Below, piece by piece: positions 36,828-45,496 of a stretch of DNA of 64,000 bases. Under the pieces are notes generated by a model. That model searched no databases. It was not told where the DNA came from and saw only the letters and a program-made list of their open reading frames with translations. This DNA comes from Ruminococcus sp. (lineage in GTDB: Bacteria > Bacillota > Clostridia > Oscillospirales > Acutalibacteraceae). The stretch is from assembly GCA_017464765.1 (NCBI GenBank), contig JAFTYK010000005.1, positions 30,947 through 94,946 of the forward strand, given 5' to 3'. Each line of letters opens with the position of its first letter. Position 1 is the first letter of the stretch. Made by a program: the position numbers and the translations under genes.

Positions 36828-38489
36828 ATGATTAATGGTCAGATCCTGAAACAAGCTATTATTTCAGGTGCTAACAACATCTGCTCACAAAAAGCAAAAA
36901 TCAACGATCTTAATATTTTCCCTGTTCCTGATGGCGACACAGGTACTAATATGTCAATGACTATTATGGCTGCTGTTAAGGAACTCGAAAAACTCGATTC
37001 TAATGATGCAGGTGTAATTGCTAAGAAAACTGCTTCTGCTATGCTTAGAGGCGCTCGTGGTAACTCCGGTGTTATCACATCGCTTTTCTTCAGAGGTTTT
37101 TCGAATGGCTTAGAAGGTAAAAAAGAAGCATCGGGTAAGGATTTGGCACAAGCTTTAAAGCTTGGTGTTGACGCTGCTTACAAGGCTGTTATGAAGCCTA
37201 CCGAGGGTACAATGCTCACAGTTGGTAGAATGGCTGCTGAGGCTGCCGTTGAGGCTATGAATGATACTGATGATGCTGTTGAGATTTGGGAAGTGGTTTG
37301 CGAAGAAGCACAACGCGCACTTGATTTAACACCAACAATGCTTCCTGTTTTGAAGAAAGCAGGCGTAGTAGATGCCGGCGGTAAGGGTATCTTGGTTATT
37401 TTTGAAGGTATGCTTTCTGTTTTGCGTGACGGTAAGGTTATCGAGGCTGTTGATGTTGCTGATGATGACGAGGAAGGCGAAGAGGATGCTTTCCGTAGCG
37501 CTGCTGCTGAATTTGACGATGATATCACTTTCACATATTGCACAGAGTTCATTGTTGGTCGTGACGAAGAAATCGCTACCGAGCCTAATGAGCTTCGACT
37601 TTTCCTTGAGACTATCGGCGATTGTGTAGTAGTTGTTGATGACGAGGAAATCATCAAGGTTCACGTTCATACTGAACAGCCTGGTGACGCACTCAAAAAG
37701 GGTCTTGAATTTGGTTCGCTCTTAACCGTTAAGGTTGAAAATATGAAAGAACAGCATAAACAGGCTAAAGCTGACAACGAGAAAAAAGCTCCTAAGAAAA
37801 AGAAGCTCTCAGTAGCAGAGCCTACTGACCAGTACGGATTCGTTGCTGTTGCTGCAGGTGACGGTGTTACCGACCTTTTCTCACAGCTTGGTTGCGCACA
37901 GGTAGTTTCAGGTGGCCAGAGTATGAACCCATCTACTGATGATATCTACGCTGCTGTTATGGCTACTCCTGCTAAGACTGTTTTCGTTCTTCCTAACAAT
38001 AAGAACATTATTATGGCTGCTGAACAAACACAGGCTATCGTTGAGGATAGAGAAGTTGTTATCGTGCCTACCCGTACAATCCCACAGGGTATGTCGGCAA
38101 TGCTAGTGTTCGATCCCGATGCTGACGCAGTAACTAACAAAGCTAATATGCTTGACGCTGCTTCGAATGTATCAACAGGTCAGGTGACATATGCGGCAAG
38201 AGATTCCGAGTTCGGTATGAAGAAGATCAAGGAAGGTGAGATTATCGCGTTAGAGAACGGTAAACTCACTGTTACTGATAAATCTATTGACAAAGCACTT
38301 TTAAAACTTGCTAAGAATATGATCGACAAGGATAAGTCTTTTGTAACTCTTATCAGCGGCGAAGATGTTTCTGATGAAGATGCACAGAAAGCTTATGAAA
38401 TGCTTTGTGATAAATTCGGCAACGATGTTGATATCACATTCGTTTCAGGCGGTCAGCCTATTTACTATTACATCTTAAGTGTAGAATAA
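36828..38489 (+). CDS. fakA: Fatty acid kinase catalytic subunit FakA (DAK2 domain, YloV-like)
   Basis: FakA phosphorylates fatty acids bound by a FakB (DegV) partner, feeding PlsY-type phospholipid synthesis. The 553-residue protein has an N-terminal Dak2 domain with NIFPVPDGDTGTNM (about 25-38), a central region and a C-terminal DegV-like-fold domain. An ATG at 36816 abuts the AAAGGA site, so the ATG at 36828 is preferred. It precedes recG, as in Bacillus yloV-recG. No fakB gene is in the window, but plsY is. Confidence 0.9.
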   Translation: MINGQILKQAIISGANNICSQKAKINDLNIFPVPDGDTGTNMSMTIMAAVKELEKLDSNDAGVIAKKTASAMLRGARGNSGVITSLFFRGFSNGLEGKKEASGKDLAQALKLGVDAAYKAVMKPTEGTMLTVGRMAAEAAVEAMNDTDDAVEIWEVVCEEAQRALDLTPTMLPVLKKAGVVDAGGKGILVIFEGMLSVLRDGKVIEAVDVADDDEEGEEDAFRSAAAEFDDDITFTYCTEFIVGRDEEIATEPNELRLFLETIGDCVVVVDDEEIIKVHVHTEQPGDALKKGLEFGSLLTVKVENMKEQHKQAKADNEKKAPKKKKLSVAEPTDQYGFVAVAAGDGVTDLFSQLGCAQVVSGGQSMNPSTDDIYAAVMATPAKTVFVLPNNKNIIMAAEQTQAIVEDREVVIVPTRTIPQGMSAMLVFDPDADAVTNKANMLDAASNVSTGQVTYAARDSEFGMKKIKEGEIIALENGKLTVTDKSIDKALLKLAKNMIDKDKSFVTLISGEDVSDEDAQKAYEMLCDKFGNDVDITFVSGGQPIYYYILSVE

Positions 38490-38495
38490 TTTTTA

Positions 38496-38525
38496 TGGCG
38501 GCGATTTTTTCGCCGCCGTTTGTTT
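38496..38525 (+). terminator. Hairpin terminator between fakA and recG
   Basis: GGCGGCGA pairs with TCGCCGCC around a T-loop and is followed by GTTTGTTTA. The broken T-run may allow partial read-through into recG. Confidence 0.7.
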
Positions 38526-38546
38526 ATATGAAAAAGGAGGGATAAA

Positions 38547-40586
38547 ATGTCGCTTTACGATATGCCGATAAGTTCACTAAAAGGTTTCGGAAAAACGCGT
38601 GCAGAGTTGTTTTCTAAACTTAATATCAACTCCGTAGGCGAGCTTTTGCGCTTTTATCCCCGTACATATTCCGCCTGGGGTGAGGTGACTCCGATAAGCG
38701 AAGTGCAGAACGGCGAGAAGTTTCTTATTAAAGCACGCGTTTCTACTGCTGTCAGTACGACACGAATCAGCGGTGGAAGAATTCTTTCTAAAGTACAGGT
38801 GGCTGATGACAGCGGTGCGATTGAACTTGTATTTTTTAATAATAAATACATAAGCTCAATGCTTAAATTCTCGCAGGAATACTATTTTTACGGTAAAGTA
38901 AACCGCGATTTATACGGCTTTTCTATGACTTCCCCTGAGTTTAAAAGGGAAGAAGAAATATCATCAATCACTCCTGTGTATAATCTTACCCACGGGCTTG
39001 CTAATCGTATTGTTATAACTGCCGTTAAACAGTCAATTGAACTTTTACCGCAGACGATAACTGATCCTCTGCCATATGATATTTTGAAAAAATATGATCT
39101 TTGCACTTTGCGTTTCGCGTTAGAAAATATCCATTTCCCAAGTGATGAAAAAGCTCTCGAAAAAGCGAGAAAGCGTTTGGTTTTTGAAGAATTTTTAGTC
39201 CTGAATTTAGGACTACGATTGCTTAAAAATCGTAAGCTTCAGGATACATCGTGTCAGATGAAAGAGGATTTCACACAAGAGTTTATAGAAAGTCTGCCAT
39301 ATACGCTGACTAATGCACAGAAAAACGCCATTGTTGACTGTGTGAATGATATGAAAAATAAAAAATCACCTATGAACAGACTTGTTCAAGGTGATGTTGG
39401 CTGTGGTAAAACCGCAGTTGCTGCTGCTGTGTGCTATAATACCGTAAAAAACGGATTTCAAGCGGCATTTATGGCTCCTACAGAAATTCTAGCTACCCAG
39501 CATTTTGAAAATCTAACTAAAATGTTTGAGCCTTTTGATGTTAATGTCGGTCTTCTCGTAGGCTCGATGACTAAATCCCAGAAGGATAAAGTCAGGGGAA
39601 ATCTTCTTAGCGGTGAGATTGATATTATTATTGGTACTCACGCTTTGATTACTGATTCCACTAAGTTTAAAAACTTAGGTTGTGCTATAACTGATGAACA
39701 ACATCGTTTCGGTGTTGAACAACGCTCGAAACTTGCCCAAAAAGGTGAAAAACCTCACGTACTCGTTTTATCGGCTACTCCAATTCCACGTACGCTCGGT
39801 CTTATTATTTACGGTGACCTTGATATCACCTGTATCGATGAGCTTCCGCCGGGCAGACAGACTGTAAAAACAATGATGATAAACAGCGAAAAAAGAGCCC
39901 GTGCTTTAGATTTCATAAAGCAAGAGCTTGAGTGTGGTCGTCAGTGTTATATTGTATGTCCTTTAGTAGAAGAGGGCGAACTTCCTTTGGAATCTGCTGA
40001 AAATTACGCGGCAGAGCTGATGCTCTCTGCTTTTTCTTCATGTCCTGTCGGTATTTTGCACGGCAAAATGAAGAGTAGAGATAAAGATGAAGTTATGGAA
40101 AAGTTTGCGTCTGGCGAAATTTCCGTTTTAGTTGCGACAACAGTAGTAGAAGTCGGTGTTGATGTGAAAAATGCTACTGTTATGATGGTCGAGAATGCGG
40201 ACCGATTTGGACTTTCTCAGCTTCACCAGCTTAGAGGAAGAGTGGGGAGAGGAGAATATAAGTCGTATTGCATCTTAGTTTCAGATAACAAAAACGAAGA
40301 TAGTATAAAGCGGCTTTCAACTATGTGTCGTACCAATAACGGATTTGAAATTGCCGATGAAGACCTTCGTCTTCGCGGTCCTGGTGATTTCTTCGGAAAC
40401 CGCCAGCACGGTCTTCCACAGCTTTCTATCGCTGATTTCTCTGATATGGAAAGTCTTCTAGCTACTCAGCAGGCGGCATCAGAAATTATGAGTGTTTCTC
40501 CTGATTTGTCTGATTATACTTTTAAAGGTCTTAGGGCTTTAGTGAAACTTTTGTGGAGAAATATGGAAAACGGTGCGATGAATTAA
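38547..40586 (+). CDS. recG: ATP-dependent DNA helicase RecG
   Basis: RecG remodels stalled replication forks and branched DNA. The 679-residue protein has an N-terminal wedge/OB domain, helicase motif I GDVGCGKTA (about residue 283), motif II as DEQH, motif III SATPIPRT, and motif VI QLRGRVGRG near 570. Length matches the family. RBS AAGGAGGG precedes the ATG. The 3' end overlaps the convergent phosphoesterase-like gene by four bases. Confidence 0.97.
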   Translation: MSLYDMPISSLKGFGKTRAELFSKLNINSVGELLRFYPRTYSAWGEVTPISEVQNGEKFLIKARVSTAVSTTRISGGRILSKVQVADDSGAIELVFFNNKYISSMLKFSQEYYFYGKVNRDLYGFSMTSPEFKREEEISSITPVYNLTHGLANRIVITAVKQSIELLPQTITDPLPYDILKKYDLCTLRFALENIHFPSDEKALEKARKRLVFEEFLVLNLGLRLLKNRKLQDTSCQMKEDFTQEFIESLPYTLTNAQKNAIVDCVNDMKNKKSPMNRLVQGDVGCGKTAVAAAVCYNTVKNGFQAAFMAPTEILATQHFENLTKMFEPFDVNVGLLVGSMTKSQKDKVRGNLLSGEIDIIIGTHALITDSTKFKNLGCAITDEQHRFGVEQRSKLAQKGEKPHVLVLSATPIPRTLGLIIYGDLDITCIDELPPGRQTVKTMMINSEKRARALDFIKQELECGRQCYIVCPLVEEGELPLESAENYAAELMLSAFSSCPVGILHGKMKSRDKDEVMEKFASGEISVLVATTVVEVGVDVKNATVMMVENADRFGLSQLHQLRGRVGRGEYKSYCILVSDNKNEDSIKRLSTMCRTNNGFEIADEDLRLRGPGDFFGNRQHGLPQLSIADFSDMESLLATQQAASEIMSVSPDLSDYTFKGLRALVKLLWRNMENGAMN

Positions 40587-41248
40587 TAATCGACTCTAAT
40601 TACGTCTTCCCACACACAGGTCATATTTGTGGAAAGCGCTCTGTCTGTGTGTAAACTTCCGAAATACCACATTTTGTATTTCACGTTATGAAGAAGTGTG
40701 TCTAAGAAAATATTCAAATCATTGATGTTTGAGTCCCTGCGTATCAGTCTTTTCACTGACGCAGGGGCTTCGTGTGTTATTATGATGTCAACTTTTTTTC
40801 TGATTTCCTGAAGTCTGTCTACAGCTTCTTTCAGCTGTTCATCAGTAGGCATAGCTTTGTCGTTTGTTGGGTCAAGCTCACCGTTTTCAAATGGATCATC
40901 TACACCGCCACCACCTAAAGCGAAAATGGTTTTGCCCTCAATTGTATATATACCACCACGTTTGAGACAATAGATGTTGTCTGAGATTTTGAGAGCTGTA
41001 GAGCCGAAAAGTTTCACGCTTTCGTGGCTGTTTATCATATCGAAATTCTCGTGAACACCTTCGACAAAAAGTATTTTATATTTTCTTTTTGAAAGCTTTT
41101 TGAGCGATTTGATTTCTTTTTTAGAATTATCCCATAGAAAGCCGAAATCCCCCGTAACAATGAGAATATCGTCCTTTTTGAGTTTTCCTATACTACGGCT
41201 GTCTAAATCCGATAAATCTCCGTGAATATCACCGGTAATGTATATCAC
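40583..41248 (-). CDS. Calcineurin-like metallophosphoesterase with altered metal motifs
   Basis: The 221-residue protein has the calcineurin-like order of motifs: Asp7-x-His9 (GDIHGD), Gly33-Asp34, then Gly64-Val65-His66-Glu67 where GNHE is expected, His159 in ITHEAP, and Gly197-Ser198-Leu199-His200 where GHxH is expected. Two metal ligands (Asn and the first His of GHxH) are therefore replaced, while the rest of the fold looks intact. Relatives with GNHENFD are common in Firmicutes. Substrate unknown; activity may be reduced or lost. It overlaps recG tail to tail. Confidence 0.78.
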   Translation of the reverse strand: MIYITGDIHGDLSDLDSRSIGKLKKDDILIVTGDFGFLWDNSKKEIKSLKKLSKRKYKILFVEGVHENFDMINSHESVKLFGSTALKISDNIYCLKRGGIYTIEGKTIFALGGGGVDDPFENGELDPTNDKAMPTDEQLKEAVDRLQEIRKKVDIIITHEAPASVKRLIRRDSNINDLNIFLDTLLHNVKYKMWYFGSLHTDRALSTNMTCVWEDVIRVDY

Positions 41249-41287
41249 AACAATTCCTCCGAAATTTAAAAAAATGATTGATATAAT

Positions 41288-41317
41288 TTGTTTTTTATTG
41301 TAAGATAGAAATATAAT
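41288..41317 (+). promoter_or_regulatory. Possible promoter for the tandem carboxypeptidase-like genes
   Basis: TTGTTT (41288-41293) and TATAAT (41312-41317) are spaced by 18 bases, 24 bases before the ATG. The -35 is weak. Confidence 0.4.
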
Positions 41318-41340
41318 AACACAAATTAAAGGAAAATACT

Positions 41341-42606
41341 ATGAAGAAAAAACTAATTTTTTGCATTTGTATATTACTTTCTATATTGATGGGCTTTAGC
41401 GCGTTGCCTTTTTCTGCATATACTTACGAGTGCGATGTTGAAGTGACATCTGCTGCTGTGATGGTTGCCAATGTCGAAACCGATACTGTGGTTTACGAAA
41501 AAAATATCGATACCGCGCATTTTATTTCCTATCTTTCCAATCTGATGACGTTTATAGTAGCGTATAACAACACTGCTGATATCAATGAGAGAATTACCAT
41601 TACCAAGGAAATGATTGATTCGATTCCTAATTCTGATGGTACTTTGGATAAATACATCGACCACACTCTTACGATAAAGGATTTGCTGTATTTTATTATG
41701 ATGACTAACGGAAACGACGCTTGCTACGTCCTTGCGGATTTTGTTACCGACGGTAAACCTGAGGATTTTGTTGAGCTTATGAACAAAAAGGCGAGAGACC
41801 TCGGATGTACTAAAACAAAATTCTCATCAGTTGCCGCAAGAAATGATACAACACAGTTTTCTACCTGTAACGATTTATATAAGATTATCAAGTGCGCTCT
41901 TGAAATCCCTGTGTATAAGGAAATCGCGGGTGCTTCATCTTATATGCCTGAAAAATATGTAAACGAGAAACTGACTGTTACAACCAACAACTCACTTTTG
42001 AACAAGAAAAGTCCATATTATTTCAAACATGTGAAAAGTGGTAAATATGGTGCTGATTCTACTGCCAAAGGTAATATTGTGGCTGTTTCAAAATACAGCG
42101 ACGTAACATACGCTTGTATCATTCTCGGCTCTGAACTTAAAAGTGAACACAATGCTTTCACTGAAACAAAACAGCTTCTGACTTGGTCATACACAACTCT
42201 TGGCAACAAGAAGATTATCTCAGGGGATGACGTCTTATCGACAGTAAAAACAGTGTCTGCGTGGGGTGAGTCTGAGATAGAACTTACTACCGGTAAAGAT
42301 ATTATTTGCACGGTTCCTGCTAATTTCGATAGTTCAAAAATCGAGTTTGTGTATGATAACACAAAAGACATTCACCTGCCTGTGTTTATGGGTCAGAATA
42401 TGGGAACAGCAAAAATATTGTATGATGGCAAATTTTTTGATGAAATTGACTTGATTTCAAGCTCGTCTGATGGTATCAGTATGGTATCTGATATAGGAAG
42501 CTTTTTGAAGTCTATGTATAACGAAACTATTATGAAACCTGAAATAAATGATAATACTATACTGTCAAATGATGGTACAGCTGACCAAGCTTTAGTTAAT
42601 AACTAA
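41341..42606 (+). CDS. D-Ala-D-Ala carboxypeptidase-like protein, catalytic motifs lost
   Basis: The 421-residue protein is clearly homologous to the intact enzyme at 12245: signal peptide, peptidase S11 domain, PBP5-type C-terminal domain. Where the intact protein has Ser61-Leu-Thr-Lys64, this one reads Tyr64-Leu-Ser-Asn67, so the nucleophile and general-base lysine are both gone. Ser123-Gly-Asn is Asn123-Gly-Asn. The third motif is either KYG or a shifted KSG at 232-234. No C-terminal membrane anchor is seen, unlike its two paralogues, so it may be secreted. The frame is open throughout. Role likely binding rather than hydrolysis (inference). The next paralogue starts 27 bases later. Confidence 0.85.
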   Translation: MKKKLIFCICILLSILMGFSALPFSAYTYECDVEVTSAAVMVANVETDTVVYEKNIDTAHFISYLSNLMTFIVAYNNTADINERITITKEMIDSIPNSDGTLDKYIDHTLTIKDLLYFIMMTNGNDACYVLADFVTDGKPEDFVELMNKKARDLGCTKTKFSSVAARNDTTQFSTCNDLYKIIKCALEIPVYKEIAGASSYMPEKYVNEKLTVTTNNSLLNKKSPYYFKHVKSGKYGADSTAKGNIVAVSKYSDVTYACIILGSELKSEHNAFTETKQLLTWSYTTLGNKKIISGDDVLSTVKTVSAWGESEIELTTGKDIICTVPANFDSSKIEFVYDNTKDIHLPVFMGQNMGTAKILYDGKFFDEIDLISSSSDGISMVSDIGSFLKSMYNETIMKPEINDNTILSNDGTADQALVNN

Positions 42607-42633
42607 GTGCATGGTAATAAAGGATAGTAACCT

Positions 42634-43953
42634 ATGAGAAAATTTTTTAGTTTATTTATATCTTTTGTTCTGATTGTGTCGTGCTTGTCTTGTGTGAGTG
42701 CCGGTGCGATAAGTTTCGATTGCGATGTCGAAACCTATTCTGATTCGATTATTATGGTTAACCTTGATTCAGATATGGTGGTATTCGAAAAAGATGCCGA
42801 CTCCAAGCGATATCCTGCATCTTTGACAAAGATTATGACATATATTATTGTCAGCGAATACTTTGAAGATTATGACAACACACGCATTGAGGTAAAGGAA
42901 TATCTCATAAAGAATCTCGAATCGCGCGGAATTGCTTGTTCGGGACTTGAATGGCACGTCGGAAAAAGTCTGACGGTAACAGATTTGCTTTATGCTATGA
43001 TGGTACCTGTAGGACACGATGCAGCTACAGTTCTCGCTGATTATATCACCACCGAAAGCGGTAAGGATTTTGTTCAGCTTATGAATGATAAGGCTAAAGA
43101 GCTTGGCTGTACATCAACTAATTTTACGAACCCGACAGGTGTTCATGACCCTGAGCATTATACCACAGCCAGAGATATGTACATTATTACCGACTATGCG
43201 ATGGGACTTCCGATGTTTTCAAGAATTTGCTCTACCCCCACATACTATTTGGAGGGTGATGAGTATCCTATCACTACCACAAACTTGATGATAGACTCAG
43301 CTCGTGGCGGAGATTATTTTTATACCTATGCTACAGGTGTAAAAGGCGGAACTACCGATCAGGCGGGAAGGTGCTTGGTTAGTACAGCAGTGTACAATGG
43401 TTATGCGTATATGGTGGTGTGTCTGCACGCGCCATACAATTACGAAAAAGAAATCACCGAACAGTACCCGATGATAGAATCAGCGAATCTTTACAGATGG
43501 GCGTTTCTGAATCTTGAGTTTGTTACACAGGTGACAAAGGATACTCCAATTTGCGAACAAAAGGTTGAACACGCTTGGGATACAGACACCATCTTACTTG
43601 TTCCCGAAACTGATTTGAATATCATTCTTCCTGCTGATTACAATGATGCAGATGTTTCTATAGTACCTGATAACGATGGGCTTGTCAGCGCACCGATTGA
43701 AAAAGGGGAGATTATTACTTCAGCTACTGTTTATTACAGAGGTCAGAGTGTAACGAAAATTAATCTTGTTTCACAGGACGATGTCAGAGTCAGCTTTATT
43801 TTGTATGTAACTGAGGTTGTGAAAAGTGTTCTCACCTCCGTGTGGTTTCTGATTTCAGTTTTAATTGTAATAGTTCTGTTCGTGATTTATGTTGGCGTTT
43901 CTTCGTCGTATTCGAAGAAAAAGCGAGAAAAACAGAAAACAAGAAAACGTTGA
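42634..43953 (+). CDS. D-Ala-D-Ala carboxypeptidase-like protein, second and third motifs altered
   Basis: The 439-residue paralogue keeps the nucleophile motif Ser63-Leu-Thr-Lys66 in PASLTKIMTY. SxN is changed to Val126-Gly-His128, and KTG to Lys237-Gly-Gly239. It has a signal peptide (about 1-25), the S11 and PBP5-like C-terminal domains, and a C-terminal span (about 398-420) with a basic tail, matching the intact gene at 12245. It may acylate with penicillin poorly or act slowly; activity is uncertain. It lies in tandem with the more degraded copy, and a strong terminator follows. Confidence 0.87.
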   Translation: MRKFFSLFISFVLIVSCLSCVSAGAISFDCDVETYSDSIIMVNLDSDMVVFEKDADSKRYPASLTKIMTYIIVSEYFEDYDNTRIEVKEYLIKNLESRGIACSGLEWHVGKSLTVTDLLYAMMVPVGHDAATVLADYITTESGKDFVQLMNDKAKELGCTSTNFTNPTGVHDPEHYTTARDMYIITDYAMGLPMFSRICSTPTYYLEGDEYPITTTNLMIDSARGGDYFYTYATGVKGGTTDQAGRCLVSTAVYNGYAYMVVCLHAPYNYEKEITEQYPMIESANLYRWAFLNLEFVTQVTKDTPICEQKVEHAWDTDTILLVPETDLNIILPADYNDADVSIVPDNDGLVSAPIEKGEIITSATVYYRGQSVTKINLVSQDDVRVSFILYVTEVVKSVLTSVWFLISVLIVIVLFVIYVGVSSSYSKKKREKQKTRKR

Positions 43954-43970
43954 TTATTCTATTATAGAAT

Positions 43971-44000
43971 AAAAAGGGCGCCAAAAGGCGCCCTTTTTTG
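43971..44000 (+). terminator. Intrinsic terminator after the tandem carboxypeptidase-like genes
   Basis: GGGCGCC pairs with GGCGCCC around AAAA, flanked by an A-run and TTTTTT. Confidence 0.9.
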
Positions 44001-44084
44001 TGCGGATTTTGCAGAAAAAATGAGTGTAAATTAAATTCTAAAGTGTCTTTAATTCCTTAGTTTTAATGTTTACAATAAATTAAC

Positions 44085-44113
44085 TTGACTACTAAGTTTC
44101 AGTAAGATAAAAT
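44085..44113 (+). promoter_or_regulatory. Probable SigA promoter for the seven-span membrane protein gene
   Basis: TTGACT (44085-44090) and TAAAAT (44108-44113) have a 17-base spacer. The remaining spacer from 44001 is AT-rich without other structure. Confidence 0.65.
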
Positions 44114-44165
44114 AAATATGTTATAAGAGTTACTGTGGATTATTATATCTTAAAGGAGAAATTCT

Positions 44166-45437
44166 ATGACTTCCAAACTATCATGGATAACTTTTGTACC
44201 GCTTACTTTGGCGGCAATAGCTATCAAGATTATACAAGTATTCTTTTTAGGACCCGATGGTACTTTCTACGGATTCAATAGCTTGATGTTATCGTATCTT
44301 GCGATTGCCTGTGCTGTACTTATTCTGCTTTTTTCTGTTATCTTTTGTCTTATAGACAGAAAAACAGCTCCGGTTTATGCTATAAATCGGAATGTGTTCT
44401 GCGGAATTTTTGGCATATTAATGGCTGTTTGTATGGCTTGCGAGGGTGCTAACCGTGCTTTTTTACTGATGAGAAGTATGAGTGGCGAAGTATTCGATAT
44501 TATTGATATCGTGTTTACGGTTATATGTGCAATAGTATTCGTTGTGCTTGCCCTTAATCATTTCGTGGGCAACGGTGGAGTCAAAGGACTTTCCGCTTTC
44601 TATCTTGTACCGGCACTGTGGAGTGCTTTCAGACTCGTTAACTGTTTCTTGTCTTTCACTACAGTTTCTATTGCGGTTACTGATGTGACTATTCTTGCAT
44701 GTTATGTGTTTACTACATTGTTCTTGTTTAATTATGCGATGATAGTATCACTGATCAAAGGTAAGAGTCCGGTAAAATCAGCTTTTATCTATGGCTTACC
44801 TGCAGTGACACTGCTTCTTTCATACTGCGTTTATGATTTTCTTTTTTCATACATGTTTAAAAGTGCGTCATTCAATCTGTTCATGAATCTCCCTGTTTTT
44901 GAGATGCTCTTTATGGCGCTTTACATCCTCTCTTTTGTTATCGAGCTTAGCGCTTGTGTTAAGAGCAAGGAAGAAATCGACATTATTGAAGATGAAGATG
45001 TTGAGTATGAAGATGTTGAAGATCCTGATTCGGAGATTTTCAATACACTTAATAACTCTATTACATCAGGTAATAAGCCTGATCAGGCTGTAAATGAAGC
45101 GCTTAGGGAAGGTTCAGACGAAGACTTTCTTTCAGATGATGACAGAGTGTTTATTGAGATAGCTCAGACCTCTCTTAATAACAGCGAGCAGTATTTCAAA
45201 GATGCTGACACCAGTGAGTTTATTTACGGTCAGGCACCGTCTGATGACGACTTTATCCTGCCTGTAGATACAGACGACACACCTTATGAGGTGCGTTCTG
45301 ATGAGAGCGTTGACGCCTATATTACAAAGGCTGATAGCACTTATGATGCTGATGATGACGACAGTTCTTATGGACGCTTTTCTATGGATAGAATCGATAA
45401 GCTCATTCTTGAGATTTCAGAGGATGAAGTAAACTGA
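44166..45437 (+). CDS. Uncharacterised membrane protein with long acidic cytoplasmic tail
   Basis: I do not recognise a family. The 423-residue protein has about seven hydrophobic spans in residues 10-265. These are followed by a roughly 155-residue tail that is very rich in Asp and Glu (for example EIDIIEDEDVEYEDVEDPD) and Ser, and ends with a conserved-looking helix, RIDKLILEISEDE. No catalytic motif is seen. RBS AAAGGAG lies 9 bases before the ATG. It is monocistronic, between carboxypeptidase-like genes and a dockerin protein. A sensor, scaffold or anchor role would be speculation. Confidence 0.8.
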   Translation: MTSKLSWITFVPLTLAAIAIKIIQVFFLGPDGTFYGFNSLMLSYLAIACAVLILLFSVIFCLIDRKTAPVYAINRNVFCGIFGILMAVCMACEGANRAFLLMRSMSGEVFDIIDIVFTVICAIVFVVLALNHFVGNGGVKGLSAFYLVPALWSAFRLVNCFLSFTTVSIAVTDVTILACYVFTTLFLFNYAMIVSLIKGKSPVKSAFIYGLPAVTLLLSYCVYDFLFSYMFKSASFNLFMNLPVFEMLFMALYILSFVIELSACVKSKEEIDIIEDEDVEYEDVEDPDSEIFNTLNNSITSGNKPDQAVNEALREGSDEDFLSDDDRVFIEIAQTSLNNSEQYFKDADTSEFIYGQAPSDDDFILPVDTDDTPYEVRSDESVDAYITKADSTYDADDDDSSYGRFSMDRIDKLILEISEDEVN

Positions 45438-45444
45438 TAAGTAT

Positions 45445-45475
45445 GGGCGGAGTTTTCCGCCCTTATTTGCTTTTA
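45445..45475 (+). terminator. Intrinsic terminator after the membrane protein gene
   Basis: GGGCGGA pairs with TCCGCCC around GTTT and is followed by a broken T-run. It also shows that the upstream extension of the next reading frame is not coding. Confidence 0.75.
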
Positions 45476-45496
45476 TTTGAGATAAGGTTTGGTTTT

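Noticed and set aside
37178-37657. 159-codon serine-rich frame opposite fakA
   Set aside because: It is a shadow of the fakA coding frame with no start signal and no recognisable domain.
45443-45496. Upstream extension of the LRR-dockerin frame
   Set aside because: The extra codons cover the terminator of the previous gene; the ATG at 45497 begins a proper signal peptide.
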